A stretch of 64,000 bases of DNA from Chaetoceros tenuissimus (taxonomy: Eukaryota > Bacillariophyta > Thalassiosirophyceae > Chaetocerotales > Chaetocerotaceae). Position numbers and translations under genes: made by a program. Shown here piece by piece: positions 30,782-41,036 of the stretch. The notes beneath the pieces were generated by a model. That model saw nothing but the letters and a program-made list of their open reading frames with translations, made no database searches and had not been told where the DNA came from. The DNA lies in contig BLLK01000047.1 in assembly GCA_021927905.1 (NCBI GenBank), positions 3,906,001-3,970,000 of the forward strand. Reading direction: 5' to 3'. The first letter of the stretch is position 1, and every line of letters starts with the position of its first letter.

Positions 30782-32982
30782 CTACTTCTTGTTGAAAAGG
30801 CGACCAAATACCGCTTCAAAAGTCTTTGTCAAAAGTTCTCTAGTGTCTTTCTCATATTGGGCTCTCATCGATTCTGGAATATCATCCCTTTTTCGAGACT
30901 TCATTGCACGTTCGACAAACATCGATTTCATGAGAGATTCCAGACCAAGATTACTCTCCATATTCCCAATAATTCCCACACCAGATGGAATAGCACAAAT
31001 GGAAGGTGTCTCACCAAAGTTGAGAAAAACAAAGACAAGATCTAGATTCAGGCCAAGTGTTTCCTGCTTTGAAGTGACGGATTCCCTAATTTTCTTGATT
31101 TCATTGTCGGAATAATATGCCTTTCCTCTCCCCAAGTCTTTGAAAAACCAATGATTTGCTGGAGCCTACAAGATTTATTTCATGTCAGAGATAATATTTT
31201 TTCATTACCATATGATGTTATCGAAAGATGCATTCCTAACTCACCCTTTCCTTTTCACGATTCCAAAATATGCTTGCCGGTAGAACCTCAAAATTCAGGA
31301 GGACTACGTAACGCTGGCGGGACCTCACCTGATGCACTCGTAAAGTTCAAGTCTACAGCTAAGTCAATGCTAGCAAGCCCTGTTTCTTCAGATACAGCTT
31401 TTACTTTTTCAGCAATCAAGTTACGATGTTCGAGACAGAAATTCTGAGTAATCTCGTCTATATTCTTGTATTTAGTCTTTGCATAAATTTCGCATTGTTC
31501 CTTGTGATCCTTCCAATCTGACACTTGACATTCTTTGGAACAATCTGGATCAGGGGTTAGTGGTAAGTTATGTATTTAAGAGAGTAGAAAACAGGTATCA
31601 ACTTACATCCAATGTATTTACACTTTGCACAAACTAGTAATTGCTTGTCAGGATATACCTTTTCGCATTTTGCACAAATGCGTCTCGTCAAATTGATGAC
31701 AGGTGTATTCTTAGCTCCTTCCGTAGAAACTGTCGTATCGAATTTCTTGACGGATTGTACCTTGAGGCATTCTACCTTGTGCTTCTTCCAATCTGTAACT
31801 TGGCATTCCTTTGAGCAATCTATACAATTGTTGAGTGAGTTAGTGGAGGAAAATATTACAGTAAGAAAGCAATGGTCAGTGACTATACTTACATCCAACT
31901 CCTTTACACTTTGCACAAACGAGCAAAGGGCGTTCTAGATCGATAGTATTGCATTTTGCACAAGAGTGCCTTGCTATATCGATAACTGTCTCGTCTTTAT
32001 CGAGTTCCTTGTCACTAATGTTCTTGCTGCAATTTGATAAATCACTTATCTTCTTGAGCGAGTGAAGGATTTCCATCATGTGTTCATTATCTTTACAAGG
32101 ATGGATACGACCATGAACAATGGCATCTAGTGCATTATGGCATCCAGTTCCTTCCTTGAATATTTTGTGAAGTTCGGCAGTGTACGAATTCAAGTAACCA
32201 AAGAACTTATACAAATGACCATTGTATCCATCTAAAAGAGTTGGCGCATCAACTGGTGGACTCCATGATAGATGAATATGAAGAAGGACTTGCTCCAACA
32301 TTCCAGATTTAGCAATCATTATCAATGGCTTTGCGTCATCTCTTTTCTTCTCGCGGATATGGAAGTAAGAGAGGATCATAGAATGACACATTACATATGC
32401 AGCACCACTGCTCGAATAATGCGTGCCGCTCACAGTTTTCGCTGTATTCGTAAAAGATTTCAAAAGGTCGAGAACCGCGTCCTCGTCGGTATCCATAACA
32501 TGCATTAGTGGTACCATGACATTGACTACCGTATGAAGGTGCAGCCCGTCAAGCAAAACATCTTTCTTTTTAGTTGCTGAGATTGCATTCTTGACAAGAA
32601 AGACTAGTTTATCAAAGACGGCACTCATACATGGTCCTAATGAATAAAACTCTCCTGTACCCAGCATTGTGAGTAGAGTCTCTACCCACTTTCGTAAATC
32701 CTTGTTGTAGATAGCGTCCATCTTTTTCAAGAGACGCTCCTGCTCTTTGGATCCTAGAGATTGATTCTGAATATGATGATTGGCATTTTGAGCCGCGGTT
32801 TGACTGGATAGTGGAAGTCTTCCATCATTTTGAAATGGTCGGAAGTCTGCATTGTTTACTGGTGACATATCTTCTTGTTTGCTGTTGATACGCTCGCTAG
32901 TAGTGGAAGCTGCTTTAGCTTTCCCAGCAGCTCCTTTCCTATTCTTCTTTCTACTTGCTCTTGATGTCTTCTTTTTCGCCAT
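30782..32982 (-). CDS. MYND-family paralogue 3, two MYND fingers, late frameshift
   Basis: Exons 32982-31893, 31819-31607, 31544-31245 and 31165-30782. After a Lys/Arg-rich start comes a helical region (~60-320) without known domain, then two MYND zinc fingers, each split by an intron before the Y-C-S-K-E-C-Q motif: C-A-K-C-N-T...C-A-K-C-K-G-V-G-Y-C-S-K-E-C and C-A-K-C-E-K...C-A-K-C-K-Y-I-G-Y-C-S-K-E-C. The two finger exons are duplicates. MYND fingers bind proline-rich peptides in partner proteins. An extra A (plus strand, run 31290-31293; copy 1 has three) makes a stop at 31288, giving about 519 residues; without it the frame would continue into the last exon (F-V-F-L-N-F-G-E). Could be a sequence error or a real truncation. 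Confidence 0.75.
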
Positions 32983-33065
32983 GTTTCGCCTTGTATGTGA
33001 ATAGTAATTAGGATCGGATCAGCTTGTTGAAAGCATTTATTTACTTTACGAATTAGGTACTTATC

Positions 33066-33170
33066 ATTGCCTGCCATTTTGTACACATTTTTGGATCTCG
33101 GTGTTCCGATGGAAAAAGATGAGAGGAGGAAGAGAAGAGGCCCAATTGTAGTTGAATGACACCTGTCAAA
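33066..33170 (-). promoter_or_regulatory. Shared upstream block of MYND copy 3
   Basis: Same order of phrases as the other blocks: TGCCTGCCATTTTG, then AAAAAGATGAGAG, then GAATGACACCTGTCAAA. Confidence 0.75.
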
Positions 33171-33534
33171 ATCCTGTTTTTTCATAAAAACAAAAAAATT
33201 CGTAATAATTTTTTTCAGTTTGCACTCTCGCATGCTTTTGAACCAAGACTTTATGCACAGTTACCACAGAAGATAGGTAAAAAATATGCATTTATCCCTT
33301 TTTCTATTTATTTTATTGTCCACTAGCTCCTTACTACCTATTCTGTAAGATTTCCTCCAGACGGAAAAATATCATTTTCATCACTTCACCAACCAAATTT
33401 CCCCAAATGTATCTGACTGCAGTTGAACTGCACAAACACAACCAAAATCAGTATCCTCGAAAGAGAGACAAAGAAAGACAAATTTCTTTCCGAGCTTCGA
33501 TGTCATGGAATCTACTATTGTCTTGATATCATTG

Positions 33535-35034
33535 TCAGTATAATATTCTCATGCTGAAACCTACATTCAAATTACTCACCTTTTTCTCACTTTGGTGCAA
33601 GCAATATGTTGCTTGTTCGATCGCAAATTCAGGTAGCTCACGCATTGCTGGTGCTATGACATGTCCGGAACCACAGAAGTCAAGGTCAATCGCCAATTCC
33701 ATAGTTTCAAGACCAGTCTCTACCGATGCAGATTTTAATTTCTCGATGAGCAAGTGTTGATGCTTAGCTAAGAATTTTCTTGTGAACTTCCTTTCTATCT
33801 TGCATTTTGGTTGATCAAATGAGCCACAGTCTACCTTATGATCCTTCCAATCTTCAACTTGGCATTCTTTTGAACAATCTGAAACATGGATGAGCTTCGA
33901 TAGATTGCAAAATAAGCTAGAGAAATGCATTCAATTTCTATACTCACATGAGACAAATTTACATTTTGCACACACTCGCATTTGCTTGCTATGGTCCACC
34001 TTTTTGCATTTCAAGCAGGTACGTCTGAACTGTTCAATGGTTGGGTTTGAAATATTAGTATCAATTAGTTTGAAATATCTCAGATCTATAAATCTCTTCA
34101 GTGAATATAAAGAAGCCATTACAAACTTGTTTTCTTTACATGGACGAACACGACCTTCTAGAATGTCAAGAAGAACATTATGTAAAGGCGATCCTCGTTT
34201 GAACGTTTTGGACATACTGACGTTTGGACAACATAACGTTCTGAAAAAGTTGCGGATCATATGTTCTTCCTGAACAATAAAAGGTTCTAAAAGCCATGGT
34301 AGAGTGATGTGACGTAGAACCTGTTCAAGAATTTCAGACATAAGCACAGTGAAATGTGCAGCTCCCATAGAAATTGTATTATGAAGATGAACGAAACTAA
34401 AGACCATGATCTGACATAAAGTAGATCCGGTTTCTGTAGATATTTTCTTCGTCTCTTTTGTTATTTCTACAAGATCTTCCATAAGAAAACAAAAGGTTCC
34501 ACCAGTGGTGATTGCATCAAAAGTAGCAGTCATCTTCTGCATAATTTCCATCAAAAACATCACTGTAAACTTTAAAACTAATCCTTCAATCATCACACCA
34601 TGTATACTTTCTGAAGTGATTGCAGATATAATCATAGATTCTGCACGTTCTTTTGTTATTTCAAGCCACTCGTTCGCAGATTCCTCAAATACTTTTTCAA
34701 ACATGTGCTTATCTTCACTAAACATATCTTGAATGGTAAACAACCACATCCGTGGATCTTTATAATATAAAAGGTCAGCCGCCGTCCAGCTTTCTATATC
34801 GTTGATGGCCTTTCTCAAGCTATTCTCATCCTTGAATAGTACAACTTCAGACATATTGGAAGCCTCAGCATAAGTATACATAGGACGAAGCCTAATCTCT
34901 CGTGAAGTCAGGTTTGGTTTATTTCGAAGATAACGAAGGTAGGCAGGCACGTGGTCTCCAGCAGGACTAGCTTTCTTACCAGCGACTCCTTTCCTATTCT
35001 TCTTTCTGTTAGAGCTCGACTTCTTCTTCACCAT
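33535..35034 (-). CDS. MYND-family paralogue 4, one MYND finger
   Basis: Exons 35034-33948 and 33878-33535; donor GTGAGT, acceptor GTTTCAG, phase 1; 476 residues if the last frame is read to its stop. The N-terminus M-V-K-K-K-S-S-S-N-R-K-K-N-R-K-G matches the family, but the middle helical region is strongly diverged from copy 3. One MYND finger: C-L-K-C-K-K...C-A-K-C-K-F-V-S-Y-C-S-K-E-C-Q...D-W-K-D-H-K-V-D-C. At 33579 the usual last donor (AAG|GTGAGT) is present, but the next exon has lost its acceptor and its first residues; only Y-Y-T-D-N-D-I-K...F-V-F-L-C-L-S-F remains at about 33540-33380, apparently unused. Confidence 0.7.
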
Positions 35035-35095
35035 GTTTTCTCTATGACATCAAAAGTAGCTTTTAGTGGATAAGCTTGAGAGCATTTATGTAATC

Positions 35096-35212
35096 ATTGC
35101 CTGCCATTTTCAACACATCTCTTTTGGATCTTCATTCTTCATTGTTCCGAGAGAAAAAGATGAGAGTGGGAAGAGAAGAGGCCCAACTGTTGTTGAATGA
35201 CACCCGTCAAAT
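35096..35212 (-). promoter_or_regulatory. Shared upstream block of MYND copy 4
   Basis: Fourth copy of the block, with TTGCCTGCCATTTT, GAGAGAAAAAGATGAGAG and TTGAATGACACCCGTCAAA. Its survival in front of the most diverged gene argues for function. Confidence 0.75.
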
Positions 35213-35532
35213 GTCAATTTTTCTACGAACTTTTTTTTCTTCCAGATGGAAATGAGAAATGAAAGTATTTCACAAGTAGGTACAAACACTGCTTCAATTC
35301 AATTACAGCAAATGAGTACAAATGTAAATAAATTAATATATATTTAGAGAATAGGAAAATTTCGAATGCCCTGATGCAGCTAGAATGAAACATCCTGCTT
35401 TTGAAAAGGAAAATAGAAAGTGTTAAAAAGTGAAAATATGAATGCGAAATATTTCAGCAATAGCTGAGAATAGCATCGCATATGTTCTTTTGGGTTACTA
35501 TTTATATATGCTCTATTTATAATTGCTAGGCT
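35213..35532. other. Intergenic spacer
   Basis: AT-rich 3' side of the PQ-loop gene; nothing recognised. Confidence 0.4.
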
Positions 35533-36219
35533 TCAACAATTGTACTGTTTCTCTTCGACGCACTCCTCTTTATCATCATCATCATTTCTCTTGTCTTTTT
35601 CAGCTGCGATATTCTTCAAAAACACTTCAATCTCATTACTAGCCAACTTGGAAATACTTTCCATTGTTTCCGCATCTTTTGCATCAATCTCCACTTTGTG
35701 AAAGTGACGCAAAGATTTCTTGAGGTAACTCAGTGGATCAAGAGAATGACTAGTTCCTTCAACAGTAGAAATAGGAAATACCGAATTGCTCCCCAAACTA
35801 GCTCTTAGATCATACGTCTTTCTATGAACAGAATCCAAATTCAAGTGGCATGTTCTCACATTCGCACCCTTCATTGCATCACTTTTAAAACTTTGGAGTA
35901 GACTACTTCTTCTATGCGACTGTTGGGATAGTAGCTTTTTATTTCTTTGATCGTAAATCACCTTCATGACAGTCAAAGTAATGATGAAAAACATTTCCAA
36001 AAGACAAGGAACATATACAGCCCAATATCCAAAGTAAATTGCATATGTATTCACTAGAGCCGTACCAAAGATATAAATTGCTTGGTACAAGTATGAAATA
36101 TCAGTGGTACATTTCGTTTTGTATGTGAGAAAGACTTGAGGCAATAGAGACAATGATATGGCCGAGCCACCAATCACACCGACAAGGTTGAGGATATCGT
36201 CTTGCTTTGTTAAAGTCAT
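35533..36219 (-). CDS. Single PQ-loop (SemiSWEET-like) membrane protein
   Basis: Single exon, 228 residues. Residues ~8-90 form one three-helix bundle with the PQ motif: G-G-S-A-I-S-L-S-L-L-P-Q-V-F-L-T-Y-K-T-K, then S-Y-L-Y-Q-A-I-Y and a third helix ending F-F-I-I-T-L-T-V. The remaining ~135 residues are hydrophilic, with a Ser/Arg-rich start and an acidic Lys/Asp end. Eukaryotic SWEETs have two bundles and bacterial SemiSWEETs one, so a single bundle plus a long tail would have to work as a dimer. Substrate unknown; sugar or amino acid transport is family-based inference. Confidence 0.75.
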   Translation of the reverse strand: MTLTKQDDILNLVGVIGGSAISLSLLPQVFLTYKTKCTTDISYLYQAIYIFGTALVNTYAIYFGYWAVYVPCLLEMFFIITLTVMKVIYDQRNKKLLSQQSHRRSSLLQSFKSDAMKGANVRTCHLNLDSVHRKTYDLRASLGSNSVFPISTVEGTSHSLDPLSYLKKSLRHFHKVEIDAKDAETMESISKLASNEIEVFLKNIAAEKDKRNDDDDKEECVEEKQYNC

Positions 36220-36609
36220 TGCAGCTACTAGCTAGTGGTATAGATTGCAAGTTTTAAATATCATTAATTACAATGAAAAGGCTTCTTTCTCCTTCGTTTG
36301 ACATGGGGCTTCTTTTTCAACCTGAATTGTGAGGAAAGAACAGAGAAGATGAGGACGATGCAGAGAAATGAGAAGGCCAATGTCGTGAAACTGACGCCAT
36401 GCGATCATGAAATTGCATGGCTAGTCTTAAAAATTTATTAGCTACAAAATAATACCATTGATGAATGTCAAACAAGATAGAAATAGCCTTTTTCGAAATC
36501 AAACGGTCACAAGCGAGAACAACATGTCCTTCTTCACACAACAGCAGTTGAATTAGTTTCTAAACATAGGTGTTGCTTCTCTATCTCCCTTCATATTAAA
36601 TAAACAAAA
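36220..36609. other. Divergent promoter region
   Basis: Between the head-to-head PQ-loop and UXS genes; no gene or motif recognised. Confidence 0.4.
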
Positions 36610-38104
36610 ATGGAGAGACCACGTTTCCAATACAATGAAAGAGGCCTTCGTGTCCGCAACAAGGAAAAGAGCCGTTATGTGAGTCTTCCATCTCTAACGA
36701 TGCTTCTAGCAGGATGTATGATTGGTGTCTTTCTCCCTTCTACAATGTTGCAACAGAACAAGACCCCAGACATTAACGAGTGGATCAGTACTCAAGACAA
36801 GGCAAAGGCACCAGTAGCTCCAGTAGCAGTAGTACAAGAAGAAAATGCGGTTCCATCTCTCCGTCGTAGTCTTCAAGATGAAGAAAATGCGACTGATTCT
36901 ACCGATGCACAAAAGAGAGTCATGGAACAGTTTTCTCTCTTGTCTTCTCAGTCCATTCCTACTCCTACCACTCCATACGTGATGAAAACTCCTAAACTTC
37001 CAGATAGCCACAGGAAAAAGATTCTCATTACTGGAGGTGCAGGATTCGTTGGAAGTCATTTAGTGGATAAGTTGATGCAAGAAGGTCACGAAGTAATTGT
37101 TATGGATAACTTTTTCACTGGACAAAAGAAGAATATCATGCACTGGATGCAGCATCCTAACTTTAGGTGAGTTATTGTAGTTTTTATATATTATATATTT
37201 CAATCAAATATGTATCTCACGTGTTCATAGTCTCATTGTGCACGATGTGACGGAGCCAATTACCCTAGAAGTAGATCAAATCTATCATCTTGCATGTCCT
37301 GCTTCTCCACCGCATTATCAATACAACCCAGTAAAGACCATCAAGACATCTACCATGGGAACCATCAACATGCTCGGACTTGCGAAACGTATCAAGGCAC
37401 GTATGCTCCTCACTTCCACCTCTGAAATTTACGGAGATCCAAAAGAACATCCTCAAAAGGAATCCTATTGGGGAAATGTAAACACTGTCGGACCACGTTC
37501 CTGTTACGATGAAGGAAAACGTGTAGCGGAAACCATGATGTATTCTTATCGTAATCAGAATAATGTAGATGTACGTGTAGCACGTATTTTCAACACGTTT
37601 GGACCTAGAATGCATCCAAATGATGGAAGAGTCGTGAGTAATTTCATCATTCAATCTTTGCAAAATAAGCCAATGACCATTTATGGTGATGGAAAGAATA
37701 CTAGATCATTCCAGTATGTGAGTGATTTGGTAGATGGATTGCATGCACTCATGAATGGCGATTATGACATGCCTGTGAATCTTGGTAACCCTGATGAATT
37801 CACCGTTGCAGATTTTGCACAAAAAATCAAGACCATGACCAATTCCGAAAGTGAGATTCTATTTTTGGAAAAGAGTCAGGATGATCCTAGTCAGAGAAGA
37901 CCATCTATTGAAACTGCAAAGGAAAAGATTGGCTGGGAGCCAAAAGTACATGTTGATGAAGGATTGAAGCATGCAATCAAATATTTCAAGAGTGTATTGG
38001 ATGCAGATGGTGAGATTATTCCTACTGGTCCAGGAGCTGCAAAGCCAAAGGGTGGGTCAGCTGGACAAGTTTCTGGAGGAGGAGTCAAGACTGTAGAAGA
38101 GTAA
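36610..38104 (+). CDS. UXS: UDP-glucuronate decarboxylase (UDP-xylose synthase)
   Basis: Exons 36610-37166 and 37231-38104 (64-nt intron, GTGAGT...TCATAG, phase 2), 476 residues. Short basic cytosolic start, membrane helix ~28-47 ([12 protein letters not shown]), stem, then an extended SDR domain: [12 protein letters not shown] binds [13 protein letters not shown] and the S-C-Y-D-E-G-K-R YxxxK pair form the active site; H-L-A-C-P-A-S-P-x-x-Y and [10 protein letters not shown] are UXS-specific. It makes UDP-xylose from UDP-glucuronate in the Golgi lumen for xylose-containing polysaccharides. The Gly/Lys-rich tail after residue ~455 is an extension. Confidence 0.95.
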
Positions 38105-38199
38105 GCGATTTTGAAATATACAACTAAACATGATGAAAATAAAAATGACGAGTTTTGGAAAAGTCAACATCTATTTTCTATCTGTAGTTCCATTATAAT

Positions 38200-38673
38200 T
38201 TACATTTTGGACTGTGGAAGTTTTTTTCGTGTAGCACTCAAAACAGCAGTCAACTTCATTGCCAAATTCATCTTACCCTTGACCTTAATCTTTCCTTTCA
38301 TGAATGCTTGCTGTGGCTTTAACTTTCCAGTAATCAACGCTTGCATATTTTCCGATTCCACCATGACTATCAAGTCTGCGTTGTCGACTTCTCCTTTGCT
38401 CACTGAGAAATTTGGTCCTTTGAGGTCAAGAGTGTAGACTTCATTTGTATCTGTAATTTTGAATACCACAATTCCCTATAAGTTAAATTGAAACATGAGA
38501 TGAATAAAAGTTTCAAGGAAATGAAAAGCAAGCAAGCAATAGTAGATACAGAAAATTTTATCTAGAATAAAAGTTCAACATGTACGTACTTTGAATTTTC
38601 TGGACAAAGCCTTTCCTCCATCACCTTGGACGGCCTCTCCCATAGCAGCGAATACTAGAGCAGCTGAAGACAT
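38200..38673 (-). CDS. SCP2-domain sterol/lipid carrier protein
   Basis: Exons 38673-38590 and 38475-38200 (114-nt intron, GTACGT...TTATAG, phase 0), 119 residues, about the size of a single SCP2 domain. Markers: L-D-L-K-G, A-D-L-I-V-M-V-E-S-E-N, and F-M-K-G-K-I-K-V-K-G-K-M-N-L-A-M-K-L, the typical C-terminal helix. The end is S-K-M, a variant PTS1 signal, so import into peroxisomes is likely, as for free SCP2 in animals and plants. It is convergent with UXS (95 bp apart) and head-to-head with the next gene. Confidence 0.88.
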
Positions 38674-38930
38674 GTTGATTACTTTTGAAGAGATATACGA
38701 GTGCTATTTCAATCTCTGTGATGTAATGACCATCACAAAAGCACATGAAAATAAAAAAAGAGAAAACGTGAAACGTCGACGACTTGCCAAATAAAGCAAA
38801 TTTTAAAACTAGCCATTTTTAATAGCCGCACTTTTGCTGTTCTTGTTCCTTGTTCTTTTTTTTCACATAAATAATGTAATTAGACTATTACTGTTGTCCA
38901 TAACTTAAGACTATTCACTATATAAATGCA

Positions 38931-40736
38931 ATGAGAACATCAGCATATATATTTGGAAATGTGGCTGATCAAAAGGTATCAAAAGAGAGGCTCTTGAGAC
39001 GAAAAAGGCGTCGAATAATAGGCATAAGTTTCATCCTATGCTTTATTTCCATTGTCTCGATGGGTTATTTTCAAATACTCTATGTGCTTCAAAATGATAC
39101 CCAGTCGCAGCCAACTGCTTTAGATCGAGATTTTGTAAAGAATTTATTTCAAGCTCATCCTGAACATCCAGAAGAGTTGGGTAGAGAGATAGTTATAGAA
39201 GAAGATGATGAAAACGATAATGGTCAAGAAAAAGAAGAAGATGGAAATGTCGACATGGAAGAGAAGGAAATAGACACAGACTCCGAGTCAGCTGATGAAG
39301 AAGAACGCGATCTTGGTGAAGAGGATTCACTTACAAATACAAAAGACTTAACAGATCCCGAGAAATCCATGGATAAAGACAAGAATGAAAAAGATATTTT
39401 GCGATATTTCCAATTGCCAGATCCAAAGATTCAAGAAGATCCGAAAGCTAGACAAAATATTTTACCAATGCGATCGTCATCTACTTATGCTCAAGTATAT
39501 CGATATGAAGATGAAAATGTTCCACTTAAACTCAAGCCACTCATGCAAGCCAAGAAATGTTTGGATACATGTTGCTTTGAAAAGGTGGCTATATCTATTG
39601 ATCATGAAACGCATCGTATCAAATCTACCATTGATGGATTAGACGTAGCTGAGCTATTATTACACGGTCATGCTGTACCAGATCATTTACAATTTCCCAA
39701 TGGAGTAGATTTTGAACAAGAAATTGTACCATGTGTTCAACCTGGAACCATTATACATGCTGACTCGTATGGGCCACAATTGGATCAAATGTTTTTACAG
39801 CTTCGTCCAAATATGACCACTCCATATGTCTTTATTGCATCCGAGACGGATGGACCACAACCTGATCGAATTCATAGACCTAGAATCGAATCAGACTCTT
39901 TATTGTTACATTGGTATGGTAATAATCCACTCTTTGACAAACCAGCAACCGACATTGAAAAAAAGAAATTTACAGGATTTCCATTAGGTCTATCAAAGTA
40001 TCATCCACAAATGCCATATTTGGATTATTATCTATCTCAAACAAATTATACCAATCCATTTGCACAAGAATTCAAACATCGTTGGATAGATTCATCTACA
40101 TTATTCCATGGTAAAAATGACAGTGATACATTACAAAACGTAATGTTTACCAAATTTGGTCTTCACAATAATGCCAAGCATCGTTGGGAACCATATCGTA
40201 TGGCATGTGGCAATCACGTGTTGGAAGCAAATGGAACAAACCCAGAAATTAACAAGAGAGTATCATGTTCACTCACGGGTGATATGGTTCCCAAACATTT
40301 AGAACGAAATTTTGGAATGTACGATACGTATTCTGCAGCATCGCAGTATTTATTTGGATTATCCCCCCCTGGTAATGGTAAAGATTGTTATAGAACTTAT
40401 GAATTATGGTTATTGGGTGTGATTCCCATCATTAAGGATACTGGTTTTACGAATGCCAAGGGTGCGAATATGTTTCAAGATTTACCAGTGATTGAGTTGC
40501 AACATTTCCGATATAGTCAAGAAGAGTTGGTAAAGATTTTACAAGATTACATTCAGAGTGATGCATTCATCAAGGCTGATTTTAGCAAAGGCTGGAAACG
40601 TTTATTTTTGGGATATTGGAGACATAAAATTGCGAGTGACGCTGGTAGAGAGCATGACTTGGTTCAAGATGAAAATGGCAAGAAATATTTCATGGCTTGG
40701 AAATATTCAAAAATATCTTCTTCAAGTAAGCATTAA
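38931..40736 (+). CDS. Exostosin-like (GT47-type) Golgi glycosyltransferase
   Basis: Single exon, 601 residues. Basic start (R-L-L-R-R-K-R-R-R), membrane helix ~33-52, then a ~100-residue very acidic stem (D/E/N-rich, ~85-150), then a lumenal domain with several N-x-S/T sequons. The C-terminal third has L-F-G-L-S-P-P-G-N-G-K-D-C-Y-R-T-Y-E-L-W-L-L-G-V-I-P-I-I, the nucleotide-sugar-binding signature of the exostosin superfamily (compare S-P-R-G-x-G-x-D-x-x-R-x-x-E). Donor and acceptor cannot be told. With the Golgi UXS nearby it fits cell-surface polysaccharide synthesis, but the pairing may be chance. Confidence 0.8.
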   Translation: MRTSAYIFGNVADQKVSKERLLRRKRRRIIGISFILCFISIVSMGYFQILYVLQNDTQSQPTALDRDFVKNLFQAHPEHPEELGREIVIEEDDENDNGQEKEEDGNVDMEEKEIDTDSESADEEERDLGEEDSLTNTKDLTDPEKSMDKDKNEKDILRYFQLPDPKIQEDPKARQNILPMRSSSTYAQVYRYEDENVPLKLKPLMQAKKCLDTCCFEKVAISIDHETHRIKSTIDGLDVAELLLHGHAVPDHLQFPNGVDFEQEIVPCVQPGTIIHADSYGPQLDQMFLQLRPNMTTPYVFIASETDGPQPDRIHRPRIESDSLLLHWYGNNPLFDKPATDIEKKKFTGFPLGLSKYHPQMPYLDYYLSQTNYTNPFAQEFKHRWIDSSTLFHGKNDSDTLQNVMFTKFGLHNNAKHRWEPYRMACGNHVLEANGTNPEINKRVSCSLTGDMVPKHLERNFGMYDTYSAASQYLFGLSPPGNGKDCYRTYELWLLGVIPIIKDTGFTNAKGANMFQDLPVIELQHFRYSQEELVKILQDYIQSDAFIKADFSKGWKRLFLGYWRHKIASDAGREHDLVQDENGKKYFMAWKYSKISSSSKH

Positions 40737-40768
40737 GCGAATAATAAAGGTTTGTTCTGGCTCTTATA

Positions 40769-40797
40769 GGCACGTCATTGTAATAATGGCCTTGAGC
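40769..40797 (+). promoter_or_regulatory. Two-part motif ahead of the HSF gene
   Basis: GGCACGTCATTGTA (40769-40782) followed after 2 nt by AATGGCCTTGAGC (40785-40797). Both parts recur exactly at 42576-42631, ahead of the next gene. ACGTCA inside the first part is a CRE/bZIP core. Confidence 0.5.
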
Positions 40798-41036
40798 CTG
40801 TAAATTTGCCCGGACTGCTTTACTCGTGACTCAAAATAGTGACATAGTTTCCTCAAGGTCTATTTATCTAAGGTACCTTGGTTTCCTACATAGGTCTATT
40901 TTCGCGAGACGGTCCCATCAAATAGCTTGCCCGGACCGAGACGCAAGAAATAAAAATGTTCTTTTGCTCACATTCCTGTGTGAACTGCGATGTAATACGC
41001 TCTCTCTCTCTCTTAATATCAATCACAAATAAAAAC

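Noticed and set aside
40956-41036. Earlier start for the HSF gene
   Set aside because: The upstream extension opens with TTG and crosses the CT run; ATG 41037 directly precedes the DNA-binding domain.
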